Assembly (NCBI RefSeq): GCF_041260665.1
Contig: NZ_JBGCCT010000001.1
Location: 620,001-684,000 of the forward strand
DNA from: Catenulispora sp. GP43
GTDB taxonomy: Bacteria; Actinomycetota; Actinomycetes; Streptomycetales; Catenulisporaceae
Direction: 5' to 3'
Length of the DNA: 64,000 bases
Positions within the stretch are counted from its first letter, which is position 1. Each line of letters opens with the position of its first letter. Both the position numbers and the translations under genes were made by a program. This document shows, in pieces, positions 36,155 through 45,724 of the stretch. The notes beneath the pieces are model-generated. The model was not told where the DNA came from. It did not search any database and worked only from the letters and a program-made list of their open reading frames with translations.

Positions 36155-37303
36155 TCAGGATGCCGATGCCGGGGCCGGCTTGATGGTGGCGTCGACGCCC
36201 TCCTTGGCCAGCGCCGGCAGCACCTCCTTGCCGAGCAGTTCGATGGTCTTCATGACCGACTCGTGCGGCAGGTAGCCGAACTGCACGTAGCAGATCAGCT
36301 GGTCGACGCCCAGCTCGGCGTACTTGAGCATCTTGGCGTAGCACTGCTCGGGGTCCCCGACGACGATCATGTCGTGGTCGTTGAACGACTTGGGGTCGAA
36401 GTTCCCGTCGGCCTGCTGCATCAGGTACGGGAAGACCTTGTCCCGCTCCTCCTGCGACAGGTGCGGCAGCTCCCACTCGGCGGTGAACTCGGCGATGTTC
36501 TTGTACCACCACCAGACCGAGTCCCAGATCCCGGACTCCTCGCACTTGGCCATCGACTCCTCGCAGTGCACGAGGGTGTAGGCGGCGACCCGGTTGGTGG
36601 TGACGCGGGTGATCGGCTTGGGCGCGGCGGCCGCGGCCCGGTACAGCCGGATGTGCTCGGCCATCTTGTGGATCGGCTGCAGGATGGAGAAGGACAGCAG
36701 GCCCAGGCCCTTCTCCCCGGCCACCGCCGAGGAGCCCTCGGAGGTCGCGGCCATCCAGCACGGCGGATGCGGGTCCTGCACCGGCTTGGGCGTGACCATG
36801 CGGCGCGGAAAGTCCAGGTACTTGCCGTGGAACTCGAAGTACTCGTCCTCCCACATCCCGACGACGGCCTGGATCGCCTCCTCCCACTGCGCACGGGAGG
36901 CGTCGCGGTCCACGCCGAACGCGGTCTGCTCCATCGGTGTGGAGCGTCCGGTGCCCCACTCGACCCGACCGCCGGACAGGATGTCGGCGGTGGCGACCTT
37001 CTCGGCCACCCGCATCGGCGGGGTGAAGGCGTGCGGCATCAGGGTCACGCCGAAGCCCAGCCGGATCTGCTCCGTGCACTGCGACAGCGCGCCGATGATG
37101 ACCTCGGGCGCCGGCGAGTGCGAGCGGCCCTCGCGGAAGTGGTGCTCGACGTGCCAGGTGGTGTGGAAGCCGAGCTTGTCGCCGAGCTTGATCTGCTCGA
37201 TCGCCTCGCGGTACGCACGCTGCTCGGCCTCGCGCTGGCCGTAGGGGTGGGGCTTGGCCCAGGGCTTGGGCACGTCGATCTCGTACAGCAGGTCGAGCTT
37301 CAT
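36155..37303 (-). CDS. LLM-class flavin-dependent oxidoreductase (luciferase-like)
   Basis: 382 aa from ATG 37303, which is preceded by GGAGG; the frame is open to 37396, but the extra stretch overlaps the operator palindromes. MKLDLLYEI, WHVEHHFREG, HAFTPPMRVAEKVATADILSGGRVEWGTGRS and VGDPEQCYAKM mark a bacterial luciferase-like TIM barrel using FMN or F420. Members oxidise or desaturate organic substrates such as terpenes, alkanes or ketones. It is the first gene of the IclR-linked operon. Its substrate is unknown. Confidence 0.9.
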   Translation of the reverse strand: MKLDLLYEIDVPKPWAKPHPYGQREAEQRAYREAIEQIKLGDKLGFHTTWHVEHHFREGRSHSPAPEVIIGALSQCTEQIRLGFGVTLMPHAFTPPMRVAEKVATADILSGGRVEWGTGRSTPMEQTAFGVDRDASRAQWEEAIQAVVGMWEDEYFEFHGKYLDFPRRMVTPKPVQDPHPPCWMAATSEGSSAVAGEKGLGLLSFSILQPIHKMAEHIRLYRAAAAAPKPITRVTTNRVAAYTLVHCEESMAKCEESGIWDSVWWWYKNIAEFTAEWELPHLSQEERDKVFPYLMQQADGNFDPKSFNDHDMIVVGDPEQCYAKMLKYAELGVDQLICYVQFGYLPHESVMKTIELLGKEVLPALAKEGVDATIKPAPASAS

Positions 37304-37325
37304 CGGTGACGCCTCCACGTTCGGC

Positions 37326-37372
37326 TGCGTTTGCCGGAACAAACGCACGGTCCGCTGGTCCGAACGGACCGT
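37326..37372. promoter_or_regulatory. operator-like palindromes upstream of the IclR-linked operon
   Basis: Two inverted repeats lie side by side, 23 bases before the LLM gene start. The first is TGCGTTTG-N6-CAAACGCA (37326-37347), perfect in both arms. The second is ACGGTCCG-N10-CGGACCGT (37347-37372), which contains a tighter GGTCCG-AA-CGGACC. IclR-family regulators bind such short palindromes, and an IclR gene is in this operon. Confidence 0.55.
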
Positions 37373-37435
37373 ATGCCGAATCTGATGGGTCGTCAATAGT
37401 CATCTGCGGCCCTGATCAGGGCCGGTATGCGCAGG

Positions 37436-39745
37436 TCAGGGCGCGGCCAGGAGGGCCGCGGCGGTGTTTGCGACGGCGAACGGATCGCCGGTGGGCACGG
37501 TCGGGTACGCCTTGCCGCCGCGCGCCCAGGCATCGTCGAGCGCGAACCAGTCGGTCTGCGTCCACCGCTCGGCCGCCCCGGTGACGACGGGCTCCAGCAC
37601 CGCGAAATGCCGGCGCCAGCGCGGGATGTAGACGTCGGCGACCAGGCCCGACAGCTCCCGTCCGGCGTAGTTGCGCAGCAGCGCGGCCGGGGTGCGACCG
37701 CCCCAGGTGGTGATCAGCGAGCGCGCGTCGTACCCGCCGGAGCGCAGCCACGTCCCGAGCAGGAAGCGCTCGTCGGTGGCCAGCAGCGAGTCCAGGAGCG
37801 CCATCGCGTCCAGCCAGCGGCCGGTGAGGGCGTGCCAGCCGGCCACGTCGCGGCCGACGTACGCGGCCTTGATCCTCGGCAGCAGGACGCGGGCGTGGTT
37901 GGCCAGGGCCTGGCGCGTGAGGTCGACGACGTCGTAGCGGTAGGCGTCGACGGCGCGCAGCGCCGGGTCGGCTTGCAGGAGCAGCAGGACGGCCTGCTGG
38001 AAGGCAGCGCCGTCGTAGCGCATGACTACACCATCCGGCGATGCCGAGACCGCGGACAGGTCCGGCCAGGCGCTGAACAGGCTGTCCTGCGCCTGGCTGT
38101 AGGTGCCCGGGGCGAGCGAGTACGCGGTCTGCGCGATCGCCTGCCACGCCTGCGTCGCCGCCGCGTCGACCTTCCCGTAGCGGCGTGCGGCGTACTGGCC
38201 GAACCACTCGGACAGGTCGAACGGATCGGGACGCCACGCCAGCTCGGCGAACAGCTCGAAGGCCGCCGGATCGTGGCCGGAGGCCTCGGGCATCCAGGCG
38301 ATGCCGGTCAGCGCCGATCCCTTCGCGGCCAGGGCCTTCGGGAAGCGGTCGGTCCACGTCGCGGCGTTGGCGCCGAGCAGCGACCGGCCGCCGAAGTTGG
38401 TGATGGTGCCGAAGGCGTAGGCGGTGCCGCCCCAGTCGGCCTCCCGGTCGAAGCCCGCGAACTTGTCCGCGCAGCCGTCGACGATCAGCACGCCGCCCCG
38501 CGCGCAGACGGACGGCGCGCAGGCGCGCAGCGCGTCGAGGACGTCCCGGCGCGGGTTGGCCTGCCAGCCGAGCATCACCCAGGTGGCGCCGGGGCGGGCG
38601 GCCTGCAGGGCGGTCATCACGGATACGGCCGCGTCGCCCATGGGGATGCCGTCGCTGCTGCCGCCTTCGTGAAGGAGGTCCATCTTGTAGGCGGTGCCGC
38701 GGCCGTAGAGCTCGTCCTGGTGGCGGTAGAAGGACTCTGCTATTCGCGAGAAGTACGAATCGCGAGGGTCGAGCCAGTCAGGACGCTGATATTTGTCCCA
38801 GAGCCCCTGCGGCAGGACCCGGGCGCCGGGGTTGCGCGCCGCGAAGCCTTGCGGGACCTGGCCGAGGTAGCCGGGGAGCACCGGCGTCAGTCCGAGCTCG
38901 CGCAGGCGGGCGACGGCCTGGCGGACCAGCGCGACGCCGGCCTGGCGGACCGACGAGTCGGTCCCGGCCTGATCGCCGGGCGCGCCGGCGATGCCCTGAA
39001 GGTTCCCCAGGAGCCACCAGGGCTGGTGGGACGCGTCGGGGATCCAGGCGTCGAGCTCGCCGCTGCGGTATCCGAACTCTGTGAAGACACGCCGGTAGAC
39101 CTCGTCCTGGCCGGCGGCTATGAGGACTTCGGTGAAGCCGTGCAGGGCCAGGACGTCGAGGGTGCGCTCCCAGTCGGCCCAGGTGCGGTAGGCGCCGGCG
39201 TAGCCGTTCTCGGTGTCGTTCAGGGCGAATCGGTGCTTTACGGTGGCGGCGCCGGTAAGAAGGGTGCGTGGTGCGGGGAGTGTGGGCGGGAGGGCCGCGA
39301 GGCTGTCGCCGGGGAGGGAGATGGTGATGCCGACCACATATTTGAGGTACCAGTTGGTGCCGGCCAGGAGCGCGGTGGTGCTGGAGCCCTCGATGGTCAC
39401 GGCGGAGGGGCTGGTCGAAGTCGCAGCCGAGGCCCGGATGCGGTAGCGGTCGACGTCATCCTGCGCGGGTATCGCCAGGAGCTCGATCTGGCCGGCGTAT
39501 TCGGTGCCCAGCAGCCGTTCCAGGACGCCGCGTGCCGGAGTCGGGTCGAAGGCTTGCACTGGCGCGGCGTTGGGGAGGCGCGGCGCGGCCGCCGGGCCTT
39601 CCGCAGCGCCGGAATCCGGTTGAGCGGGTCTGCGCGGGCGGGCTCCGCGCGCCAGCGACCGCGACACCAGTGCGTCACCGACGCCGACGATGCCGAACAG
39701 ACCGGTCGCGATCCAGTAAGCCAACACCCGACGACGTGCGATCAT
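37436..39745 (-). CDS. alpha-N-acetylglucosaminidase (GH89, NAGLU family)
   Basis: 769 aa with an N-terminal membrane anchor or uncleaved signal (about 8-30) and a Pro/Ala linker. Then come the three NAGLU domains. The N-terminal domain (about 70-165) is followed by the TIM barrel, which begins RFALNDTENGYAGAYRTWADWER (normally FxxNxxTxGY). It includes SHQPWWLLGNLQG, PGYLGQVPQGF and WMPEASGHDP. The C-terminal helical domain follows (about 490-769). It would remove terminal alpha-linked GlcNAc from glycans outside the cell. No transporter is adjacent, though msiK lies 2.2 kb away. Confidence 0.9.
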   Translation of the reverse strand: MIARRRVLAYWIATGLFGIVGVGDALVSRSLARGARPRRPAQPDSGAAEGPAAAPRLPNAAPVQAFDPTPARGVLERLLGTEYAGQIELLAIPAQDDVDRYRIRASAATSTSPSAVTIEGSSTTALLAGTNWYLKYVVGITISLPGDSLAALPPTLPAPRTLLTGAATVKHRFALNDTENGYAGAYRTWADWERTLDVLALHGFTEVLIAAGQDEVYRRVFTEFGYRSGELDAWIPDASHQPWWLLGNLQGIAGAPGDQAGTDSSVRQAGVALVRQAVARLRELGLTPVLPGYLGQVPQGFAARNPGARVLPQGLWDKYQRPDWLDPRDSYFSRIAESFYRHQDELYGRGTAYKMDLLHEGGSSDGIPMGDAAVSVMTALQAARPGATWVMLGWQANPRRDVLDALRACAPSVCARGGVLIVDGCADKFAGFDREADWGGTAYAFGTITNFGGRSLLGANAATWTDRFPKALAAKGSALTGIAWMPEASGHDPAAFELFAELAWRPDPFDLSEWFGQYAARRYGKVDAAATQAWQAIAQTAYSLAPGTYSQAQDSLFSAWPDLSAVSASPDGVVMRYDGAAFQQAVLLLLQADPALRAVDAYRYDVVDLTRQALANHARVLLPRIKAAYVGRDVAGWHALTGRWLDAMALLDSLLATDERFLLGTWLRSGGYDARSLITTWGGRTPAALLRNYAGRELSGLVADVYIPRWRRHFAVLEPVVTGAAERWTQTDWFALDDAWARGGKAYPTVPTGDPFAVANTAAALLAAP

Positions 39746-39882
39746 CTGCCGGCACCCTGCTTCCCGTTCGTCCCCTCGGCGGGACGTCCCTGCAATGCGC
39801 TGTCATAGACAGAAGGGATACGGGGTTGTCCCGGGTTGCCATCGAGACGCTTTCGAGACCGAGGCCGGGTCTTGCGTGGCGG

Positions 39883-41823
39883 TCAGGGTGTGTCGAACAC
39901 CAGCGACGTCACCGTCGCCGAGTCCCTCGAGCTCCAGACCGGGTACATGGTCGTCGCGGTGCCCTGGTGGACCTTGCCGGACTTGTCCTGCACCGTGAAC
40001 ACCACGTCCTCGCCGTAGGCGCTGGCCTGGCGGCTCAGGATCTTGACGGTGTCCGACTTGATCGTCGAGTTCAGGGACAGGCCGCGGCCGTAGGCCTCGG
40101 CCATGGCCTGGTCCTGGCCCATGGAGTTGGGGTTGACCAGCGCCGTGCCGTCCTTGGCGCGGGTGCTCCAGCCCGGCTCGTCGGGGGCGATCGGCTGGTA
40201 GCGCATCACGTGGGCCCAGTCCAGGGCGCCCTGGAGGTTGATGTTGTCGTGGGCCATGGCGGTCGCCTGGTCGAACAGGATGTGCAGGGTCTGCTCCGCC
40301 GGGGGCTTGGCCAGTGGCTCGACCGCGTAGTCCGCGCCGCCCTGGGCCGCGGCGAAGGAGGGGGACGCCGGGGCGGCGATGGTGGAGCTCCAGGAGCCCG
40401 CGAGCGAGACCCAGACCACGACGGCCAGGACGGCCGAGCTGAGGATCACGTGCGGCTTCCAGCGGTCGCCGCGCGGGAGGTGCAGGCCCAGGAAGCGGCC
40501 GGGGGCCGTGCGGGCCACGGCGGCGGCCAGGCCCAGCGAGAAACGCGGGCGGGGCGGGGCGGCCGCGGCCGCTTCCGCTGCCGCTTCGGGCGCCTGCTCG
40601 GTGCCGGTCTGCGCCACCGGCTTCGGCAGGAAGCCGCCGATGGCCAGGCTGACCAGGCCGCCGGCGGCGACCGCGGCGGCCGGGAACATGAGCATCTCGT
40701 AGCGCATGTGGTCGGAGAAGCCGACGCCCGCGGTGATGACGTAGGTGGAGGCCACGGCGCCGACGAAGACGGCGGTGGCGTCGGAGGCGAAGCGGGCCAG
40801 GACCGAGATGCCTGCCGCGATCAGCAGCGCGTACAGGAGGCGATCGGTGTGCCACATGTAGGTCGTCGCCTGCTCGGTGACGATCTTCAGGTAGTGGACG
40901 AACTGGCGCAGGATGCCGAAGTACGTGGTCTGGCCGCGGCCGACGACGCCGGTGGTGTTGGCGCTGACCGCCGTCATCGAGATCACCGTCATGACGAAGG
41001 TGGTCGCGGCCGTCACGATCAGCGAGCCCAGCCAGCGGTTGCGCCACTGCCGCTCCCGCACCAGCACCCACAGCCAGCCGGCGCCGGCCATCGCCGGGGC
41101 CAGGACGCCGACCTGGCGGGTCAGGGCGATGAACACCGACACCACGCCCAGCCAGGCCAGGTTGGCCTTGCCGATGCGGCGGTCGATCGGCAGGTTCAGG
41201 ACGAGCACCGCTGCCAGCCCTAGTGCGAGGGTGTCGGTTCCGGCCCAGGTGTAGACGTTGACCGGGACCGTGAGGCTGAAGGCGCCGGTGACGATCACCG
41301 CGACCCCCGGGCCGTACAGCCGCTGGAGCACCCGGGCGATCGCCCAGATGAACAGCACCGTGCCGATCACCGGGATCGCCATCGAGCCGCCGGACAGGCC
41401 CCACAGCCAGATGAACGGGATCGAGAGCACCGGGTACAGGAAGCGCAGGCGCACCTGCTGCCAGGTCGGGTCGTTGTCCGCGAAGTACCAGGGCGACAGG
41501 TTCCAGCTCGGGGAGATGCTCCGCTCGGTGCGGACCGCGTCACCCCAGGAGTGCCCCATGTCGCGCGACATCATCGGCAGGTAGTAGCGGCTGTCCGGCG
41601 GGTGGTTCCAGCCCTGGCGGCTGACCAGGTTCATCCCGATCCCGGCCAGGATCACCGGGAGGATCAGCAGGAGCACCCCGACGCGCACCCCGAGGACATC
41701 GCGGCTCAGGAAATCGGAGACCAGTTCGGACACCGGTCGGCTCGGGCGAGGCCAGCGGCCGCTTCCCCGACCGCGGCCTGACACTGACTTACCCGTGTCG
41801 GCGACGACGGTGTCCGAACTCAT
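39883..41823 (-). CDS. large polytopic membrane protein, GT-C-like
   Basis: 646 aa from ATG 41823, preceded by AGGAG eight bases upstream; the GTG at 41832 is too close to it. There are about eleven membrane helices. An extracytoplasmic loop after the first one carries acidic residues (NHPPDSRYYLPMM), as in GT-C glycosyltransferases, and a C-terminal beta-rich domain (about 505-646) lies outside. The fold suggests a polyprenyl-phosphate-sugar-using transferase. This is structural resemblance, not a family match. It lies downstream of msiK's terminator. Confidence 0.7.
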   Translation of the reverse strand: MSSDTVVADTGKSVSGRGRGSGRWPRPSRPVSELVSDFLSRDVLGVRVGVLLLILPVILAGIGMNLVSRQGWNHPPDSRYYLPMMSRDMGHSWGDAVRTERSISPSWNLSPWYFADNDPTWQQVRLRFLYPVLSIPFIWLWGLSGGSMAIPVIGTVLFIWAIARVLQRLYGPGVAVIVTGAFSLTVPVNVYTWAGTDTLALGLAAVLVLNLPIDRRIGKANLAWLGVVSVFIALTRQVGVLAPAMAGAGWLWVLVRERQWRNRWLGSLIVTAATTFVMTVISMTAVSANTTGVVGRGQTTYFGILRQFVHYLKIVTEQATTYMWHTDRLLYALLIAAGISVLARFASDATAVFVGAVASTYVITAGVGFSDHMRYEMLMFPAAAVAAGGLVSLAIGGFLPKPVAQTGTEQAPEAAAEAAAAAPPRPRFSLGLAAAVARTAPGRFLGLHLPRGDRWKPHVILSSAVLAVVVWVSLAGSWSSTIAAPASPSFAAAQGGADYAVEPLAKPPAEQTLHILFDQATAMAHDNINLQGALDWAHVMRYQPIAPDEPGWSTRAKDGTALVNPNSMGQDQAMAEAYGRGLSLNSTIKSDTVKILSRQASAYGEDVVFTVQDKSGKVHQGTATTMYPVWSSRDSATVTSLVFDTP

Positions 41824-41880
41824 CCAGTCCACTCCTGCTCTCAGGGCTGCCGGCGCGGCCTACAGCGTTTTCCGACATCC

Positions 41881-41938
41881 CCCTATAAAAGGGATGCGCG
41901 GATACCTCGCCTCGGTTCCAAGGCATGGTATCCGCGCA
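41881..41938 (-). terminator. intrinsic terminator of msiK
   Basis: On the minus strand TGCGCGGATACC (41938-41927) pairs perfectly with its complement at 41906-41895 across a 20-base loop. It is followed by TCCCTTTTATAGGG. A 12-bp stem plus T-rich tail, 40 bases past the msiK stop, makes this one of the clearest terminators in the window. Confidence 0.85.
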
Positions 41939-41977
41939 GGAGCGCCACCCGGGACACCGCCCGGTGTTTCGTGCTCC

Positions 41978-43072
<1,095 letters not shown>

Positions 43073-43474
43073 GGTGCACTCCCTTTCAACCGGCAGGAAC
43101 GTGCCGGACGATCCGAGTTGGAAAGGTGCCCGGGGCGTTTTCGGCCCGGGCCGTAGAGGCGACGGTACCTCGGCGGGGGCCGCGTTGTCACCGGTCCTCA
43201 GAAGCCGCGACCCTGCGTGATCAGCCATGTCGGCGCCGGATTCGCGGCACCGCGCCGGAGCCGCCGGGACGGCGCGCAAGGAAATACGGCCGACGGGCAC
43301 AACCGTTCGGCCCCCTTCAGACGTCTGACAGAAAGGACGACGTCCTCTGGGGGCCTCGCACGATCATACGAACCGGGGCACGCCGTCTGTACGATGTACC
43401 GGTCGCTTGACCATGGGATGCTCGCGCCTGCGTCTGCCGCACCAGTAGTCCCCTTTTCTTCTGGAGAGTCCCGC
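43073..43474. other. divergent regulatory region of msiK and a membrane protein
   Basis: 402 bases without a gene. It holds a perfect 12-bp palindrome TCAGACGTCTGA (43317-43328), an inverted repeat CCGGCA-N6-TGCCGG (43090-43107) close to the msiK start, and a bulged hairpin GGCCGA...TCGGCC (43288-43311). These are candidate regulator sites. The plus-strand open frame that begins at 43217 lacks a ribosome-binding site and is not coding here. Confidence 0.5.
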
Positions 43475-45640
43475 ATGAGCGTTGAGGTCGAACGCCCGCC
43501 TGCCCAGGCGCAAAGCTCCTCCGACGGCCTGCTCAAGCTCCTGCGGGAGACCGGCTCCGATCCGGATGCCCAGCCGAACGTGGTGCACCGGATCCTGCTC
43601 GTGCTGACCGCCTTCTCCATGTTCTCCACGTTGATGGGCGTCTTCGGTCCCACGGTCCGCTGGCCGGCCGTCGGGATCCTGCTCGCCGTCTCGATGTGCG
43701 CGCTGGTCGGCGTGGCCGTCCTGGGCTTCACGGCCCGCACGATGCGCTGGTTCGGCCGTGCCGAGATGGTGCTGGCGCTACTGGCGGTGGTGGGCGTCTC
43801 GCTGTGGATGCTCTCGATGATCATCAGCTTCAACGGCTACCGCAGCGACGAGGAGATCTTCGTCCAGTACTCGGCCGACCTGCTGCGGCACGGCCACAAC
43901 CCGTACACCGCGGACCTGACCCAGGCCTACGCGCAGTACCCCTCGCCGTTCCCGACCAAGCTCCTGGACGGCAGCATCACCCACCACCTGGACTACCCGG
44001 CGCTGCCCACCCTGCTGACGGCGGTCCTGACCATGATGGTCGGCACCTTCCACACTGTGGGCCTGCTGTGCACGCTGTTCCTGGTCCTCACGGTCTTCGT
44101 GATGTACGTCCTGCTGCCGCGCGGCCTGCGCTCCCTGGGCGCGCTGCTGGTCGCCGGGATCCCGGTGCTGGCCCAGGGCGCCGTGGGCGGTCTGCTGTTC
44201 GCCCTGGTGGTGCCGCTGCTGGCGTTCGCCGCGTACCGCTGGAAGCACACCGGCGCCGGCGGCCGGCTGTCGAAGACGGACCTGGCCAAGGCGGTCGTGG
44301 TCGGCGCCGCGATCTCGACCACGCAGGTCGCCTGGTTCCCGATCCCGTTCCTGATCCTCGGGATCTTCCTGGCCCGGCGCGAGGAGCTCGGCCGGCGCGC
44401 CGCGGCGATCGTCACCGGCAAGTACGTCGCCGTGGCCGCCGCGACGTTCCTGGTCATCAACGTGCCCTTCATCATCTGGAGCCCGGGCGGCTGGTTCCGC
44501 GGCGCGCTCGCCCCGCTCACCCAGCACGCGGTCCCCGAGGGCGAGGGCCTGATCAACCTGGTGCAGTCGCTGTCCACCGGCTCGGGCAACCTGAGCCTGT
44601 ACACCTACGCCGGGGCCCTGGTGATGCTGGCCCTGCTGGTCGCGTACTGGCGGCACTTCGACCGGCTGAGCACGGCCTGCTTCGCGCTGCCGATGATCGG
44701 CCTGCTGTTCCCGACCCGCTCGTACTGGACGTACTTCATCGCCTACGCGGCGGCCTGGATCGTCGGGCTGCTGACCAACGACCCCGAGCCCGCGCGCCAG
44801 CAGGCCGAGGCCGAGGACGAGGAGCCCGACGCGCGGACCATAGCCCAGCGCACGCCGCTGACCCCGCGCATCCCGTGGCTGAGCCGCTACGCCGCGATCA
44901 CGGTCGCCGCGTTCGTGCCCGCCGTCGTGGTCTTCGGCGCGGCGGTGGCCGCACCGGCGCCGATGTCCCTGAAGATAGACAGCTACCTGACCTCGGCCCA
45001 GCTCAACTCGGTCCAGACGGTCACGCTGACCGCGACCAACCACTCCGACCACGCGCTCACCCCGCACTTCATGGCGGTCCACGGCAACGGCATGGTCAGC
45101 GCCAGCTGGGACATCATCTCGGGACCCAAGGTCATCAAGGCGCACTCCTGGGCGCAGTACGTGGTGACGGCGCCGAGCGTGAGCGCGATGCCGCCGATAA
45201 CCGACTCCCTGAAGCTCCAGGCGGTCACCGACACCCCGGCGACGGTCAGCTACTCCGCGTCGGTCGCGCCGCAGCCGTACACCACGCTCCTGGTCGCCGA
45301 CACGCCGGTGATGCCGCTGCTCCCGCCGGGCAGCTCGATCACGCTGACCGCGAGCATGCAGTCGCAGTTCGGCACTCTGCTGCACCGCTCGGGCGTGCGC
45401 ATCTGCCTGGACCAGACCAAGTTCAGCAACTCCAGCACCAACTTCGACTCCGCCAAGATCACCGCCTCGCCGGCCGGCGCGTCGGCCTCCTGCGGGAGCA
45501 CGGACCGCGAGGGCCAGGTGCACTTCACAGTGTTGAGCCACGGCACCGGCGGCCGCCAGCTGTACTTCCAGAGCTACGGGATGCAGGGCAGCCTCGGCCG
45601 GTTCGGGTACTCGACCTTCCTCTCGGCGGCGTGGCGGTGA
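43475..45640 (+). CDS. polytopic membrane protein with extracytoplasmic Ig-like C-terminus
   Basis: 721 aa from ATG 43475, with CTGGAGAG upstream. About eleven membrane helices span 40-470. The first outer loop has NGYRSDEEIFVQYSADLLRHGHNPYTADL and HHLDYPALPTLL, with paired acidic residues as in GT-C mannosyltransferases. A cytosolic acidic loop (about 435-460) precedes a last helix, and a beta-sandwich domain (about 500-721) lies outside. A role as a lipid-linked sugar transferase is inference. It is the first gene of the surface-glycan region. Confidence 0.72.
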   Translation: MSVEVERPPAQAQSSSDGLLKLLRETGSDPDAQPNVVHRILLVLTAFSMFSTLMGVFGPTVRWPAVGILLAVSMCALVGVAVLGFTARTMRWFGRAEMVLALLAVVGVSLWMLSMIISFNGYRSDEEIFVQYSADLLRHGHNPYTADLTQAYAQYPSPFPTKLLDGSITHHLDYPALPTLLTAVLTMMVGTFHTVGLLCTLFLVLTVFVMYVLLPRGLRSLGALLVAGIPVLAQGAVGGLLFALVVPLLAFAAYRWKHTGAGGRLSKTDLAKAVVVGAAISTTQVAWFPIPFLILGIFLARREELGRRAAAIVTGKYVAVAAATFLVINVPFIIWSPGGWFRGALAPLTQHAVPEGEGLINLVQSLSTGSGNLSLYTYAGALVMLALLVAYWRHFDRLSTACFALPMIGLLFPTRSYWTYFIAYAAAWIVGLLTNDPEPARQQAEAEDEEPDARTIAQRTPLTPRIPWLSRYAAITVAAFVPAVVVFGAAVAAPAPMSLKIDSYLTSAQLNSVQTVTLTATNHSDHALTPHFMAVHGNGMVSASWDIISGPKVIKAHSWAQYVVTAPSVSAMPPITDSLKLQAVTDTPATVSYSASVAPQPYTTLLVADTPVMPLLPPGSSITLTASMQSQFGTLLHRSGVRICLDQTKFSNSSTNFDSAKITASPAGASASCGSTDREGQVHFTVLSHGTGGRQLYFQSYGMQGSLGRFGYSTFLSAAWR

Positions 45641-45724
45641 TCGAGGGCTTGTACGAAGTCCCCGCCCGGGCGACCGCCGGCAACCGGACAGGCCCGACGG
45701 GTCCTAAACGATGGCGATCCCACG

